Source: Macrotrachela quadricornifera (Eukaryota > Rotifera > Eurotatoria > Philodinida > Philodinidae). From it: a stretch of DNA of 64,000 nt. The first letter of the stretch is position 1. Every line of letters begins with the position of its first letter. Shown piece by piece: positions 1-10,986 of the stretch. The notes beneath the pieces are model-generated. The model searched no databases and had not been told where the DNA came from. It was given only the letters and a program-made list of their open reading frames with translations. Both the position numbers and the translations under genes were made by a program. Location of the stretch: contig JAJEKB010021746.1 in the NCBI GenBank assembly GCA_022393335.1, positions 1 to 64,000 of the forward strand. Direction: 5' to 3'.

Positions 1-58
1 TGATCACCATACCTTCAGGTGGTTTCTTAATGTGTTCTCGTATGGTTTTATCCTGTTG

Positions 59-1756
59 TTATGCTTCCTTGATTCGTACCAGATCCAATGGTGAGCGTCC
101 ATCTTTTGAAGGTGATAATAGCATAGTCGATGCGTCATTGTTATCGATTTCTTCAGAATCCATACCATTACGTTTCCAGTCAGGTGAGCATTTTGATAAG
201 TTTGTAGATGGTAATTGAGTATCAGATTCCAAAGATTTGATGCGTGCTGCAGCAGCCCGCGTCACCACATTAATACAAGTCCGCCTTGGTGTTATAAGCT
301 GATCTTCTTTTACCACTGTATCTGGTGTTCCAATGGGGAATCTAGATGCAAGATCAGCATCACAATTGAACTTGCCCTTCTTATAACGCACTTCTTGGAT
401 GTTGTACTCTGAGAGAATTAATGACCAGCTGTCCACCCGTCGGTTCTTGGATCCCTTTTTGTGAAAGTTGCATAAGGGGCAGTGATCCGTCTCGATGATG
501 AAGTCACGGCCAAGCAAGTAAGGACGAAGCTTTTCCACACATTTGAACACTGCCAAGGCTTCCTTCTCAATAGTTGCATATTGCTTTTGAGCAGAGTTAA
601 GCAGTTGGGAATGATAGTAGATGACTCGAACACCATCGGGTGTTATTTGCTTGAGGACTCCACCAATTCCAATGTCTGAAGCATCAGTTGACAAGATCAG
701 TGGTGAGTTATCATCAGGAAAATCGAGCACCAGTGGTGTTGTTGAAATAGCCACTTTTAACTGGTTGAATGCGTTAACTTGCTCTGGTCCCCAGGTAAAC
801 TCACGATGATGCCGCTTGTATAAGTTGGTGATGCAATGTATTGGCGCTGCCATTTGCGCGAAGTTCTTAATAAACTTACGATAAAACCCTAGAGCTCCAA
901 TAAAGTAGTTTGCTTCGCGGAGTGTGGTTGGCATCGCTAGCTGTTGAATGGTCTCGATCTTGTCATCCAACGGTCTCATCCCATTTGCATCAACCATATG
1001 CCCCAGATACTTCATCCTAGATTTAAAAAACTCACATTTCGGAGGGTTGAGCTGGAACTGGTGCTTGTGTAGTGCTGCCAGGACTTCTCTCACATGCCCA
1101 AGGTGATCATTGAACGACTTTGTCAATACTATAACATCGTCCAGATAGACCAAACAGTACTGTTCACGACCTTGCACAACAATGGTATTCATGATCCGCT
1201 GAAACGTCGGCGGAGCATTCTTCAATCCAGCAGGCAGAACTTTGAAGTGGTACAAGCCATCTCTAGTAATGAAGGCCGTTTTGGATTGATCCCGCTCCAG
1301 GATCGGAATCTGCAGGTAACCACTCTTTAGATCCATCTTGGTGTAGTAGCCATGACCCTTCAGTTGATTGATTGTTTCAGAGATTGACGGGAGGGGATAG
1401 TTGTCCTTGATCGTCGCACTGTTGAGCTTGCGATAATCCACTGTAAACCTTGTTGAACCATATGGTTTCTTGACGATGTGCACAGGTGCTGCCCACGGTG
1501 AATTCGAATGAACAATTTGCCCAGCTGCTAGCATGATCTCCACATGTTTCTTCGTTTCCCCCTTTTGAAACTTTGATTGGATTCGAGGTCGCTCGACGAT
1601 GGGCTGCACTTCTCCAGTATCGATCGTGTGAAACATCGCCGTCGTAGCTTTTGTAGGAATAGAGACATCGAAGATTGCCTCAGAATTACCTAGAAGACTC
1701 TTCACTTGCTGTTGTTGCGGCATAAGTTCCAGATGAGCCGACAGGTCCTCAATCAT
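59..1756 (-). CDS. pol: Reverse transcriptase-RNase H
   Basis: A 565-residue segment of pol. RT palm motifs are visible: FTVDYRKLN (about 104-112), LPAGLKNAPPTFQ (about 174-186) and the catalytic YLDD (204-207), followed by the connection region LGALGFYRKFI-type (about 286-295). RNase H follows from about 353 with STDAS (356-360), then YATIEKEALAVF and TDHCPL. It is in the same frame as the protease, separated by one TAG, and ends in TAA with the frame open beyond it. Copying of the element's RNA is the expected role. Activity of this copy is doubtful given the stops. Confidence 0.92.
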   Translation of the reverse strand: MIEDLSAHLELMPQQQQVKSLLGNSEAIFDVSIPTKATTAMFHTIDTGEVQPIVERPRIQSKFQKGETKKHVEIMLAAGQIVHSNSPWAAPVHIVKKPYGSTRFTVDYRKLNSATIKDNYPLPSISETINQLKGHGYYTKMDLKSGYLQIPILERDQSKTAFITRDGLYHFKVLPAGLKNAPPTFQRIMNTIVVQGREQYCLVYLDDVIVLTKSFNDHLGHVREVLAALHKHQFQLNPPKCEFFKSRMKYLGHMVDANGMRPLDDKIETIQQLAMPTTLREANYFIGALGFYRKFIKNFAQMAAPIHCITNLYKRHHREFTWGPEQVNAFNQLKVAISTTPLVLDFPDDNSPLILSTDASDIGIGGVLKQITPDGVRVIYYHSQLLNSAQKQYATIEKEALAVFKCVEKLRPYLLGRDFIIETDHCPLCNFHKKGSKNRRVDSWSLILSEYNIQEVRYKKGKFNCDADLASRFPIGTPDTVVKEDQLITPRRTCINVVTRAAAARIKSLESDTQLPSTNLSKCSPDWKRNGMDSEEIDNNDASTMLLSPSKDGRSPLDLVRIKEA

Positions 1757-2266
1757 CTACGTTACATTGGACTTGGACTGGATAGAGAAAGTGTCAATAG
1801 CCAGGTTTGTTTTACTGCCATCTCCACCCAATTCCATCGCCACTGATGCAGTCTCGTTCCCTTGTTTATTGAACATGGCAATCCGACTTTCATGTGTAAG
1901 TATTGAAACATTGTTGTCCCGGATCCAGTCCACACCTAAAATGCAGGAACATGACAGCGTTTGAGCCACAGATGCCAGAACCGTTGTTTCTACTCTTCCC
2001 AATTTCATAGACAAGTTCACTTCACCGTTAGTTACAAATGGTGTGATGCCATCAGCAAGCCAGTGGTTCTGCTTATGATCATGTACCAGTTGTAGACCAA
2101 GTCGTTGAACAATTTTGTTTGAGATGAAGGTTTGATGAGCGCCAGTATCCACAAGGACTTGTAAGGGTTGTTGATTGACTAGGGCAGTGATATAAAACAA
2201 GGATGGATGTTTGATGTTCGTGTTTCTGGGGTCGTCGCCATCCTTCGATGGCCCCTGATCTAGTTT
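1757..2266 (-). CDS. pol: Retroviral-type aspartic protease domain
   Basis: This is the -1 frame relative to Gag. It contains the catalytic DTG triad (LVDTGAHQTF) and a downstream ILGVDWI motif typical of gypsy proteases. No ATG start is needed because the frame is entered from the slippery site. It ends in TAG at 1757-1759, immediately followed in the same frame by the ATG of the RT segment. In most Ty3/gypsy elements protease and RT are continuous, so this TAG is either a disabling mutation or a site of stop readthrough. Confidence 0.85.
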   Translation of the reverse strand, partial: KLDQGPSKDGDDPRNTNIKHPSLFYITALVNQQPLQVLVDTGAHQTFISNKIVQRLGLQLVHDHKQNHWLADGITPFVTNGEVNLSMKLGRVETTVLASVAQTLSCSCILGVDWIRDNNVSILTHESRIAMFNKQGNETASVAMELGGDGSKTNLAIDTFSIQSKSNVT

Positions 2267-3465
2267 GGGTACTTGGAAGTTTGGTGGTCTTTGTTGCCAT
2301 CAGATCGGTTCTTGTACTGCTGCATGTTCCCCGATCGATTGTTCCACTGTGGTCGTTGTTGTCTGTTTGCTGCTTGATCAACAGCTTCGGAGAATTGCTG
2401 ATGCTTCCATGCCACATTGTGAGAACCTTGTACGGCGTTGGTCATCTGCCCATGATGTTCTTGCTCTTCATATGAAGCTCGCAGTCTACCTTCTTCATGT
2501 TGGATCAATACTTTGAGAAGTTGATCAACATCATCGAAGGTCTTGTTTTCGTACTTGTACCGGAACTCTGGAAACGCCCCACTGACGATTCGCCATACCC
2601 GATCTTGTGTAGGCATGTTTTCATCATATACTGAACATAGGCTCATCATATCATTCCAATATTTGGTTGCTGGTTCGTTCAGGTTTTGTTGTCGACGATG
2701 AAGAAGCGCTTCTAGCTCCAGTCTGTTTGATTTACCGAGCGGTCCGAAGGTGTCCAGTAACTTACTCTTTAGTGTCCGCCATGAATCCACTTCTTTCCTC
2801 TTATTCTCCCACCACATCTCGGCATCTCCTTGCAGTTTTAATTGGGCTAACAAAAACACTTCATCATCCGGCATCTTCGCGATGTCTGCCAGTTTGTCGA
2901 TCTTTTTAATCCATAGCTCAACATTCTCTTGCTTCTTGCCATAGTATGGCTTCAACTCGTCGATTTGTTTGTCAAGTGCCATTCGAAGAAGATTTTGACT
3001 TGACGATGTTAAATTGTAACCCTTACCTGATGATACCAATTGATCGGTAGATGCCAAACTTGTTGAGTTGGTCAATTTTATAGCATTAATCTGATCCTGT
3101 ATGTTCTTCATCTCTTGTGTTCGGTGATTTTCGCCTTGTACCATTCTCGCAGCCACATGTTCCATTTTTGAATCCACTTGTTCAACGCGATACCGAACCT
3201 CCTCCTTGAACTCCTTTATCTCTTTAAATCCCTCGCTAGACTCAGCTTGCATTTTCTGTAGCATTTTCATCACCATCTGGAGATCCATTGTAGCACTTAC
3301 TGTTTGTTCCAGTGTTTTTGACTCCATTGTTTGATCCGTAACGTCTCGTTCCAATTCACCAGATGTATGTTGTTGTGGTGATATGCCGCTCTCTTCTATA
3401 TCACTTGAAAACTCTAGTAGTCGATCTGTTCTCTCTGGATTGCTACGAAGGACTCGACTTGGCAT
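2260..3465 (-). CDS. gag: Gag protein of Ty3/gypsy element
   Basis: A 401-residue capsid polyprotein starting at an ATG about 85 bp after the primer site. Residues about 60-130 are charged and likely coiled coil. Residues about 170-330 form a retrotransposon Gag core, with a run around LADIAKMPDDEVFLLAQLKL and the W-rich MWWENKRKEVDSW stretch. The C-terminus is basic and Q/N/R-rich but has no CCHC zinc knuckle. The frame ends in TAG immediately after a slippery heptamer, so the protease-RT part is probably made by -1 frameshifting. The ORF itself is unbroken, unlike the pol frame. Confidence 0.88.
   Translation of the reverse strand: MPSRVLRSNPERTDRLLEFSSDIEESGISPQQHTSGELERDVTDQTMESKTLEQTVSATMDLQMVMKMLQKMQAESSEGFKEIKEFKEEVRYRVEQVDSKMEHVAARMVQGENHRTQEMKNIQDQINAIKLTNSTSLASTDQLVSSGKGYNLTSSSQNLLRMALDKQIDELKPYYGKKQENVELWIKKIDKLADIAKMPDDEVFLLAQLKLQGDAEMWWENKRKEVDSWRTLKSKLLDTFGPLGKSNRLELEALLHRRQQNLNEPATKYWNDMMSLCSVYDENMPTQDRVWRIVSGAFPEFRYKYENKTFDDVDQLLKVLIQHEEGRLRASYEEQEHHGQMTNAVQGSHNVAWKHQQFSEAVDQAANRQQRPQWNNRSGNMQQYKNRSDGNKDHQTSKYPN
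2263..2269 (-). promoter_or_regulatory. -1 ribosomal frameshift slippery heptamer
   Basis: The minus strand has C CCA AAC in the correct register for the last two Gag codons, directly before the Gag TAG. It fits the X XXY YYZ rule. After slippage the reading enters the protease frame, which is open from 2299 downwards, giving a 40-bp Gag/Pol overlap. A downstream stimulatory structure was not tested. Confidence 0.75.
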
Positions 3466-3550
3466 TTAGTCTGGATAAACCACACAGCACGAGATAGTCG
3501 TTGGGAAACGCTGGTTTCTTCGATGTTGTTCGTCGTGTTGTTGAATGTCG

Positions 3551-3571
3551 TCGAATCGGGTCACGGCACCA
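3551..3571 (-). promoter_or_regulatory. Primer binding site, tRNA-His type
   Basis: The minus strand reads TGGTGCCGTGACC from 3571. Its complement, TCACGGCACCA preceded by a TCGAATC T-loop-like stretch, matches the 3' end of animal tRNA-His, including CCA. It sits directly downstream of the LTR. Three bases between the T-loop part and the acceptor part differ from the tRNA-His genes I know. Confidence 0.7.
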
Positions 3572-3573
3572 AA

Positions 3574-3913
3574 TGTGAGCGGGTTGCTCGATGATAGAAG
3601 ATGAGAGAAGATGACTGGTGAGTGAATGATTTATTGTAAAGAAATCAGAACTATAAATACTGGGATGAACAAAGAGAAAGATATGACGAAATCCAACAAA
3701 GAAAAGATGATGAAATGAATATGGACAATAAGAAAAATGATGAAATGAGGATGGACAATGAGAAAAGATGATGAAATGTAGAACATACATCATCGTATAT
3801 TCACATATGTTAACAGAACAGATAACAGATGTGAACATATGTGACATATATGAAGAACAGAAAGAAAAGACATATATGAAGAACGAGAGGATGATATATG
3901 TCATCCTCTAACA
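3574..3913 (-). repeat. 5' LTR of the Ty3/gypsy element
   Basis: This is a 340-bp segment with TG..CA ends on both strands (plus strand begins TGTGAGCGGG and ends CTCTAACA). The inner edge lies 2 bp from the tRNA-primer site. Read on the minus strand it holds a TATTTATA box (3652-3659) and, about 20 bp further on, an AATAAA signal (3630-3635), the expected U3-R order. The partner LTR is outside the window, so the outer boundary rests on the TG..CA ends alone. Confidence 0.75.
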
Positions 3914-3940
3914 GTATGCTGTATCGAATTTAACACCTTG

Positions 3941-4573
3941 CACTGATGAGGGAACATCGCCAACTGCCCAATCGCTTTTGAATTCGAACTTTGTGCACTC
4001 AATAGACCCTAGTGAGGCTTTAAAAAACTCAAAAGATTGAATCTCCTTAGGTCTTTTATTTGGAGTTATGGAGATTTTAGTAGAATTTTACCATAAAAAA
4101 TACGGTATATACCAAAAAATTAAGCTATGACATTTCGATTTGAAATTTTCTCCATCGATAGAACCATTTACAAATAGAGCATCCTGAAATTTTCAGCTCA
4201 AAAGAAGCTTCGCTTCTCGAAATATTCGAGTCTCTTAAATCGGAAAAACTTCATGCCCTTTACGGTATATTAACCGTTTTTGAGACTCGAATATTTCAAG
4301 GAATGAAGCTTCTTTTGAGCGGAGAATTTCAACATACTCTATTGGTGAATAGTTCTATCGATAGATAAAATTCCAGATCGAAGTGCCATAGTTTAATTTT
4401 TTGGTATAGATTGTGTTTTGTGATAAAATTCTATTAAAATGTCTATAACTTTGAATAAAAGACCTAAGGAGATTCAGTTTCTTGGGGATTCTTAAGCCTT
4501 AGCAGGATCTATCGAATGTACAAAGTTCAAATTCAAAAGCGATTAGACAGTTGGCGATGTTCTCTCGTTAGTG
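3941..4573. repeat. Foldback (long inverted repeat) element
   Basis: Two arms of almost 300 bp are inverted copies of each other, with only about 40-60 bp between them (about 4235-4285). Both ends begin CACTRAYGAGRG followed by AACATCGCCAACTG on opposite strands. Arms share the stretches around AATCGCTTTTGAATT and GAATCTCCTTAGGTC. No coding potential is seen. It starts 28 bp beyond the LTR. Confidence 0.85.
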
Positions 4574-6068
4574 TTACGCTCTCTAGCATTCTGATGTTTC
4601 GCATCAAACACGTTTCAGTGTATTAAACGCTATTGAAGGATAAGTTTATTATTTAGTTTAAAAAACTTACCGGCTACAGAATTAACTAGCGTTCGCATTA
4701 TAGGCTAATAGAGATAGAGCATTCGTGTTGTTAACTTTGTCATCTAGTGCCTATATTGATATATGGCGATTTTAATCAAGTATTACTTTCTCTATTAATT
4801 CATCTCGTTTAATCAAATGCACACATCAATAGATGTTAATAATAAAATTTTGAATTTTATGTTTTCAAAATAACCTTAAATATCAATGGACTGTTTACAC
4901 TATTTAACAGTATATATGACGGTTCTCTTGCTGATATAATTTGACTCATAGATAAAATCCTTGTACATATCCATTTGTTACTTTATTTTGATGAATGATA
5001 TATTATAAAAATATTTATTCTTGTAAGCAATATATTATTCAATAGAATAAAAAAAAATTATTTTATAATTAAAAAGCAATATTTATCGATATTTGATCTC
5101 TTTTGTTTTTTGATGAAATATATTTGACATTGTACTTGACCTTAGGCTAGTTGTTCTAGTTTCATAGTTAATTACAGATGTGCACAATGGTTATGCCTTT
5201 TATAATTATTTCCAATTCAATACTGACAATATGCATTTATTTACATTTATCTTTAATGATTTTTACATCATTGAAAATAAGAATAAGAATAGCAGTATCA
5301 ATAATAATCAAAATTAAATTTAAATAAGTGAAATCAAACTTTGAAAAGATATTAGAATTGTTGACATTGAGATTTCATATCATGATTTCATTATCAATCA
5401 TCATCTACAAGGTCTGTACGGCAATCCCAAGTCCTCCAAAAAATTTAAATGAATAAGAATAGAAACAGAGAGACGATCATCAACAAACTATCCATACTAA
5501 ACAAATACAGTAAACAAAAATACGCAATGTCTATAAATAAACATTGATAAATGATGCGTCTCATAATAATGTTTTTTAGATATGCGTAAGAAAAAAAAAG
5601 TGACACATACGCGACGAATAAATACAGATTACGCTGTGTTACATATTATCAAACAAAGCTTATAGAAAAATAGCTTTTTTTGTTATTTCTATATTAAATA
5701 CTATTTGTAGATGCGCTCTAGTGTATCACATTTAATTTTATTCTTTGTCTGCTATAAGATACGCCGACTAGCATGCATCGCATTGGTAAAAATGCAGTAT
5801 ACCGAATCGCTCATTCATTTTCATCTAATGATGTCGGTAACCTTCATAATATATACTTTTATCGATATATATATAGAGACAGAAAAAAAAAGCAATATTG
5901 TATGTTCTCCTTCTGTTCCTACTAAATAGTTGCGCATTTATTTATTAATGCGTCTATTCCCTCCTTGATCAATGATTATATTACTGATTATTATATTCGA
6001 TGTTTTTTTTTCATCAATGTGATAAAAAAGATTTGGTCTATCTTTAGATATAAACAAAAATCTTTAAG
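4574..6068. other. Gene-free AT-rich stretch
   Basis: I see no coding exon, RNA gene or clear repeat here. Short open frames have no recognisable content or splice context. Confidence 0.5.
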
Positions 6069-6873
6069 ATGAGAAGCGATTCAACAACTGAAAAAATTCC
6101 TGTTGTACCAGGACATGGAAATGCAGCACTTATTCACGAATACAAAGAAAATAGTGATATAAGACGTAAAAGAACGACAATTCTTATTCTTCTAGGAATT
6201 CAGCTGGTATAAAAAACAAAGCTGTAAAAGAATTAAACTATTATATAAAAGTTTTCTTTTTTAGGTTCTGGCAGTAATATATTTCATATTAAAACTTGTT
6301 GATCTAATTAGACATAATCGACTACCTGAAGATCCAGCTACTACTCGAATAGTTGGTAGTGATATTGGCAGTGTTATTGTTGGTAAAATATTCTATGACG
6401 ATATAGATTTTTTATTTTTATTGTTTTATATATTCTTTATTTTAGCTTTAATTACGTTGGTTTATTTGATTGTTTTTATTATTGCAGTAGCTAAATATAA
6501 TCGAATTGGAATTCTTGTCGTAATTTTTTATTTTTTTTTATTTCTTTATTTGTATTCATTGTCATTTATTTATTTATTTACTTTTCGTAGTTTGCGTGGT
6601 TGGGTCTACTACAATTGATCTTTGTTCTTATTATTCTTATTCTTGGAATTGTAACAATTATTAGTGCGTCGTCTGGTGTAGGAGGTGTTGGTGTTGGAAT
6701 TGCTATAAGTATTATTGTAATTATTATAACGGCTGTTGTTCTTCTTTTAGCAGTAAATATTGAATTTTTTTCTTTAAATATTTAATCTTTATTTATTCTA
6801 GATATTATCAGTTGTCTTTTCATTTCAATTGGCTAAATTACTCAAACAACACGAAGCTTATCGACTTGTCTAA
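6069..6873 (+). CDS. Small four-TM membrane protein, five exons
   Basis: I do not recognise the family. Exons 6069-6206, 6265-6382, 6446-6519, 6591-6752 and 6802-6873 join in phase to 187 residues. All introns (49-71 bp) have GT..AG ends. The cytosolic N-terminus (about 34 residues, ending in RRKR) is followed by four hydrophobic segments: residues about 36-57, 77-100, 111-135 and 145-172. The loop after the first TM reads RHNRLPEDPATTR. The C-terminus is short and polar (KQHEAYRLV). The four-helix layout is like small tetraspan proteins, but no family motif supports a name. Splice joins are inferred from frame and consensus only. Confidence 0.7.
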
Positions 6874-7669
6874 AATTCGATAAAAAAAAATTTTGAGACT
6901 ATTTTCTTTATTTTTTGTGAAAATTCTATTTTATTAATCATTTAATGTTTTATTTTAGCACTAGATACTAATATTGAAAATAATAAGATTTAATAATATA
7001 TTTTCAAAATTGAAAAAATAAAAAAATTAAAACGATGAATATAATAGTTTTACTATATTAATATGGCATTCATGATTGGAATTTAGTCACGAATAAAGTA
7101 AAATTGAAATCATTAATTTATTAAATAAATGCAAAATTTCTCAAAACTTTATAGAATTTCAGATAAAAGATTTCAGTAGGCTTCTACAGAGTAATGAAAA
7201 ATTGATCGAAAATTTTCTACTAAAAGAAAAGAATTACGTCGATTTTTTTGATAATGAGAAAATATATAAGGATAGTGACGAGCTTTTTATTATATTTTCA
7301 AATAAGGCAATATTACTAAGGTGAGGGTGAGGGTGTAGTCTTATATCAATTCTATATATTCAAAATATTTTTCTTTATATATCAATAAATATAAATTCAG
7401 ATGTACAAATAAATAAGACATGTCAACAATATGTGTATGGAAAATATTTTATTCAAAAAATAATATAAATTATTTTACAAATAAAATATGTCAATTTTTT
7501 CAAACATTTTTCTTATCATATAAATTAAAATTATCTATCAGAAACATATTTTCAAATATTAGTCAATCTTGCATGCCGAATATAACTAAAGTTATTAATC
7601 GATTAAAAAAAAGATTATACTAACTTTAATAAATCTTACATTTGAATCAATCGCATTTGGTTATAATGA
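6874..7669. other. Gene-free AT-rich stretch
   Basis: No exon or RNA gene is seen. It includes a short G-rich run, GTGAGGGTGAGGGTG, at about 7320-7336. Confidence 0.45.
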
Positions 7670-8415
7670 AGACAAATGCTTGGTCAATATTTTTTTTACA
7701 TGAAAAGGTACTGATCCGATTCAAATGATGATATAAATAGTAGGAGAGGCTAGCTATATAATGTACTATAGGATGACACTCTATCTGTCTATGTAGATTT
7801 TTTATCAAAATAATATTTTTCTATACAAAAATATGTTTAAATGTCTTTGAGTATTTCACATTTTCTAACCAAGAGATTTTCCTCAAGAATCGATCTTCAC
7901 TTTCAAAACTTGGTCTTAGTGTACATAGTCAGCATTTAATAATTAAGAAACAAAAACTAGTTGTACTTCTTAAAACTTTATTTGAGTAAGGATGACACGA
8001 AAATCAGTCATATTCGAAATTCAAATATAACTTTTTATTCAACTTTGAATACTTTTTCCATGAGTGTATAAAACATTGCCATAAGACAAATTTTGCTGAC
8101 TATTCTAACTAAAATCAAGTTTTGAAAGCAAAGATCGACTTATGGGAAAAAATCGCTTTTTTTATGAGCTAATATAGCATAAAATTTTCTATCGATTGAT
8201 GCATTTAGTTATCATCTTAGCAAAAATCTCTTGGTTAGAAAATGTGAAATACTCAAAGGCATTTAAACATATTTTTGCATAGAAAAATCTACATAGACAG
8301 ACAGTTTCATTCTATAGTACATTATGTCGCTGGTCTCTCCTACTATTTATATCATCATTTGAATCGGATCAGTACCTTTTCATATAAAGGAAAAATATTG
8401 ATCAAACAATTGTCT
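7670..8415. repeat. Foldback element, about 0.75 kb
   Basis: Left arm from 7670 and right arm ending about 8415 are inverted copies; shared stretches include AAAAGGTACTGATCCGATTC and AACCAAGAGATTTT. The arms are about 200 bp at high similarity. Weaker similarity continues towards the middle with insertions and deletions (for example around TCAAAACTTGRTYTTAG). No coding potential. Confidence 0.85.
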
Positions 8416-10225
8416 AAAAAAATTCAGAAAAAAAACAAAATTCACTTGAAATTTTGCCGTACATTGTAATTCAATCAATGCTTCATTAACTATTGCATTA
8501 GACAATAATTTAATACAGATAGCTAATAATAATCTAGCGATTTTTAGGCTATATATAATAGTCAAACATTGATTATTACTACTCAAAGATTTTTCGTCTT
8601 TTATTGTTTTTCATATTCATTCTTCAATAAATTATACAATTCAAGTTAGTAATTATTAATTTCAAGTAAAAATTTTCTTTTTCTTTTATATTATTATAAC
8701 AGGACATACCATTTTCACTAGTAAGTGCTCATGGTTTAGTCAAAGTAAATAATACATTTTTTTTATGTATTATCATAGGGTAATGGAAGTATTGTTTCGA
8801 ATAAATACAAGGTAACACGACGCAAACGTCGTTAAGCTCTCTAGTGGAAGTCGGCTATTACCATCATAATTTAGTTGACGTGTTTGAAGTTCATAGATAT
8901 AAAATGAACGTTTCCTTCATGAGATGTTGGATTTCTAAAAATCATTCATATCCTGTAAGAAAGTGCTTTCCAGACCAAGGAATCTCTATCTTTGTCATAT
9001 TCGCGCATATTAGAATACAATAAGCCGATTTATGTCTCATAGTGCTTTTTAAAAAAAAAGTTTCTCTCGCCAAAATTCGGTAGTTCAATTTCCTATGAGA
9101 TCACAGCTACATATAGAAAACATGTGATTAAATGGTCTATCACATCTGATAATGAAGTTATTATCAAGATTATATTTACTTTTTTTCTTCCCACAGCAAT
9201 CGAATCAATAAATGAGCAAACGAACTTTTGATCGCTTTTGACTGTAGTAGCTATTCGATGCATAACCCTCATTTTAGTAGAGGGAATAAATAGATCTCAG
9301 ATTCAAATTTCCTACCTTCGATTACCTTTCGTCAAGTTTTATAGGAAATATTAATAATATTAAAATATTAATTATATGTTCTTTCGTTCTGGGTAACGAA
9401 CGAACGAATATTTGCTAGCTTTTTTGTATCTCCTCGACGCATTACCCTCCTTTCAGTAAAAGGAATAAAAATTTTAATTGAACACATTGAAAACTCTTCA
9501 ATGTAATAATGACTGGATCTGTTAATGAATGTGAAAGAATATAGTTTACGTATTTATGATTCATTTGATATAGAAATTGTTAATCTTTTTTTATGGATGC
9601 AAAGTTTTTCTCGATGTTAAATATGACAATACACAAATAGAGAAAAGAAAAAGAGAATAACGAAGCATATTGTCATTAAAAATGGGAAGGAGACATATGA
9701 CATTAGTATTTTATCTTGAAAATTTATTTCTTGATTTGACCTTGTTATGCCTGATGTATTGTCATAGTGGTAATCAATATGGTTGAGACATCTTCGATGA
9801 TGATTATCGTAATGTTGCGTTGATTCTATATTGAATATAAAACAATATACAAGGTAAAAGAAATACATGAATGTAAGGAAACGAATAAGTAAAATGATTG
9901 ATTTCACTTCATACTATATATGAAGCGAAAAGGAAAGAAGATAAATATATGAATAAAAGTAAAAAGTAGTCGAAATGATTTGCTTAACTTCATACATATC
10001 GGGTACGAAAGAAATAATGGCTACACTTTACCTTTCGATTCTCATGCATTAAATGTACTGTATTAATAAAATAACATGGATCTTGTTGATTATATTCCAT
10101 CATTTTTCAAAAACTTCAAAATCGACTTTTATGTAATAGAACAACTTTAAATAAAAGAAGTAATAATTTCAAAAAATAAAATCCTGTCTACTCTTCCAGT
10201 AGCCAAATTTTTGCCGTGTGTTCCA
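8416..10225. other. Gene-free stretch with a short diverged duplication
   Basis: No gene is seen. Two diverged direct copies of about 35 bp (TACCCTC..TTTNAGTA.AGGAATAAA) lie near 9260-9290 and 9440-9470. A hydrophobic open frame at 9617-9907 has no ATG start and no recognisable content. Confidence 0.45.
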
Positions 10226-10275
10226 ATCAGAGATGTCGGCGGGCCGATCCGTTTTGGTCCGACCCGTTTACGAAA
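10226..10275. repeat. GC-rich end motif, possible transposon terminus
   Basis: CAGAGATGTCGGCGGGCC followed by a CCGACCCGTTT motif stands out from the AT-rich surroundings. A related inverted copy (CAAAGATGTCGATG.. with CCGACCCGTTTTAC on the minus strand) lies at 14165-14223. No matching target duplication is found, so a common element is not shown. The stretch 10276-10986 holds nothing I recognise. Confidence 0.4.
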
Positions 10276-10986
10276 ATTTCGCTCGTCATTTCTTTTCGTT
10301 TTGGATTCTTTGCCCTAAATATATTTATTTTTTTTGGACCAAAACACCTACGCTTGTGTTCAAGCTAAGAAGTTTTTTCAGTTTTAACTGATTTATCGAT
10401 TTATGTCAAAGTTCATAATTTTATGAAAGCAGAGTATTATTTTTGCTGCTAAATTTATAAAATAATGTTGATCATAATAGCCAGATATCAAAAGAATCTT
10501 GAAAAACGGTGCAATTCATGCCTGTATGATCAATATTCGATGTGTACTGAATATGGAAACTGGTTGACCACAAATTAGTCGAAAAGGTTTTAATGAAAAT
10601 AAAAGTTTTTATAGACGAAAGACTTATATTTTAAAATAAAAATTAACTAGATTGAGAAAAAAGAACAAGGACACATCGTTTGATAATCTATATTTAACCC
10701 TTTACGATCGGATGTTGCCAAATAGCAATATTTTTCCGTAGTGGGGTACGGCATTTTAGGAGTATCCGACCGTAAACGATTAAAGTAAAAGAGAAATGCA
10801 TGTTTTTATAAATTTCGCATATTATTGAAAGTCTTAGCTTCTTATTGTTATCAAAATTATTACGCGTATCATTTGTCAATAGACAATATATATAAACTTA
10901 AGTTTTACAAAAACAAACAGCTGGACTGAGTAAAGTGCTTAAAATATATTAAATGTATCATTTAATTATACGAAGGCACAAAATAA

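Larger units (their letters stand above)
1..3913 (-). mobile_element. Ty3/gypsy LTR retrotransposon, 5' part
   Basis: On the minus strand the order is LTR (3574-3913), primer binding site (3551-3571), gag (2260-3465), -1 frameshift site (2263-2269), aspartic protease (down to 1757) and RT-RNase H (59-1756). After the TAA at 59-61 the same frame stays open for 19 codons to the window edge, so an integrase region probably follows outside. The second LTR and target-site duplication are not visible. The RT-RNase H-(integrase) order and the YLDD motif fit Ty3/gypsy rather than copia. Two in-frame stops in the pol frame (1757-1759, 59-61) suggest decay or unusual expression. Confidence 0.93.

Noticed and set aside
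3443..3904. Hydrophobic 153-codon minus-strand frame
   Set aside because: It lies in the LTR and leader, overlaps the primer site and has low-complexity content.
7318..7340. GTGAGGGTGAGGGTG, like a telomere repeat
   Set aside because: Only two units, no array, and internal to an AT-rich stretch.
9617..9907. Hydrophobic 96-codon minus-strand frame
   Set aside because: It lacks an ATG start and looks like AT-rich sequence read as Phe/Ile/Leu.
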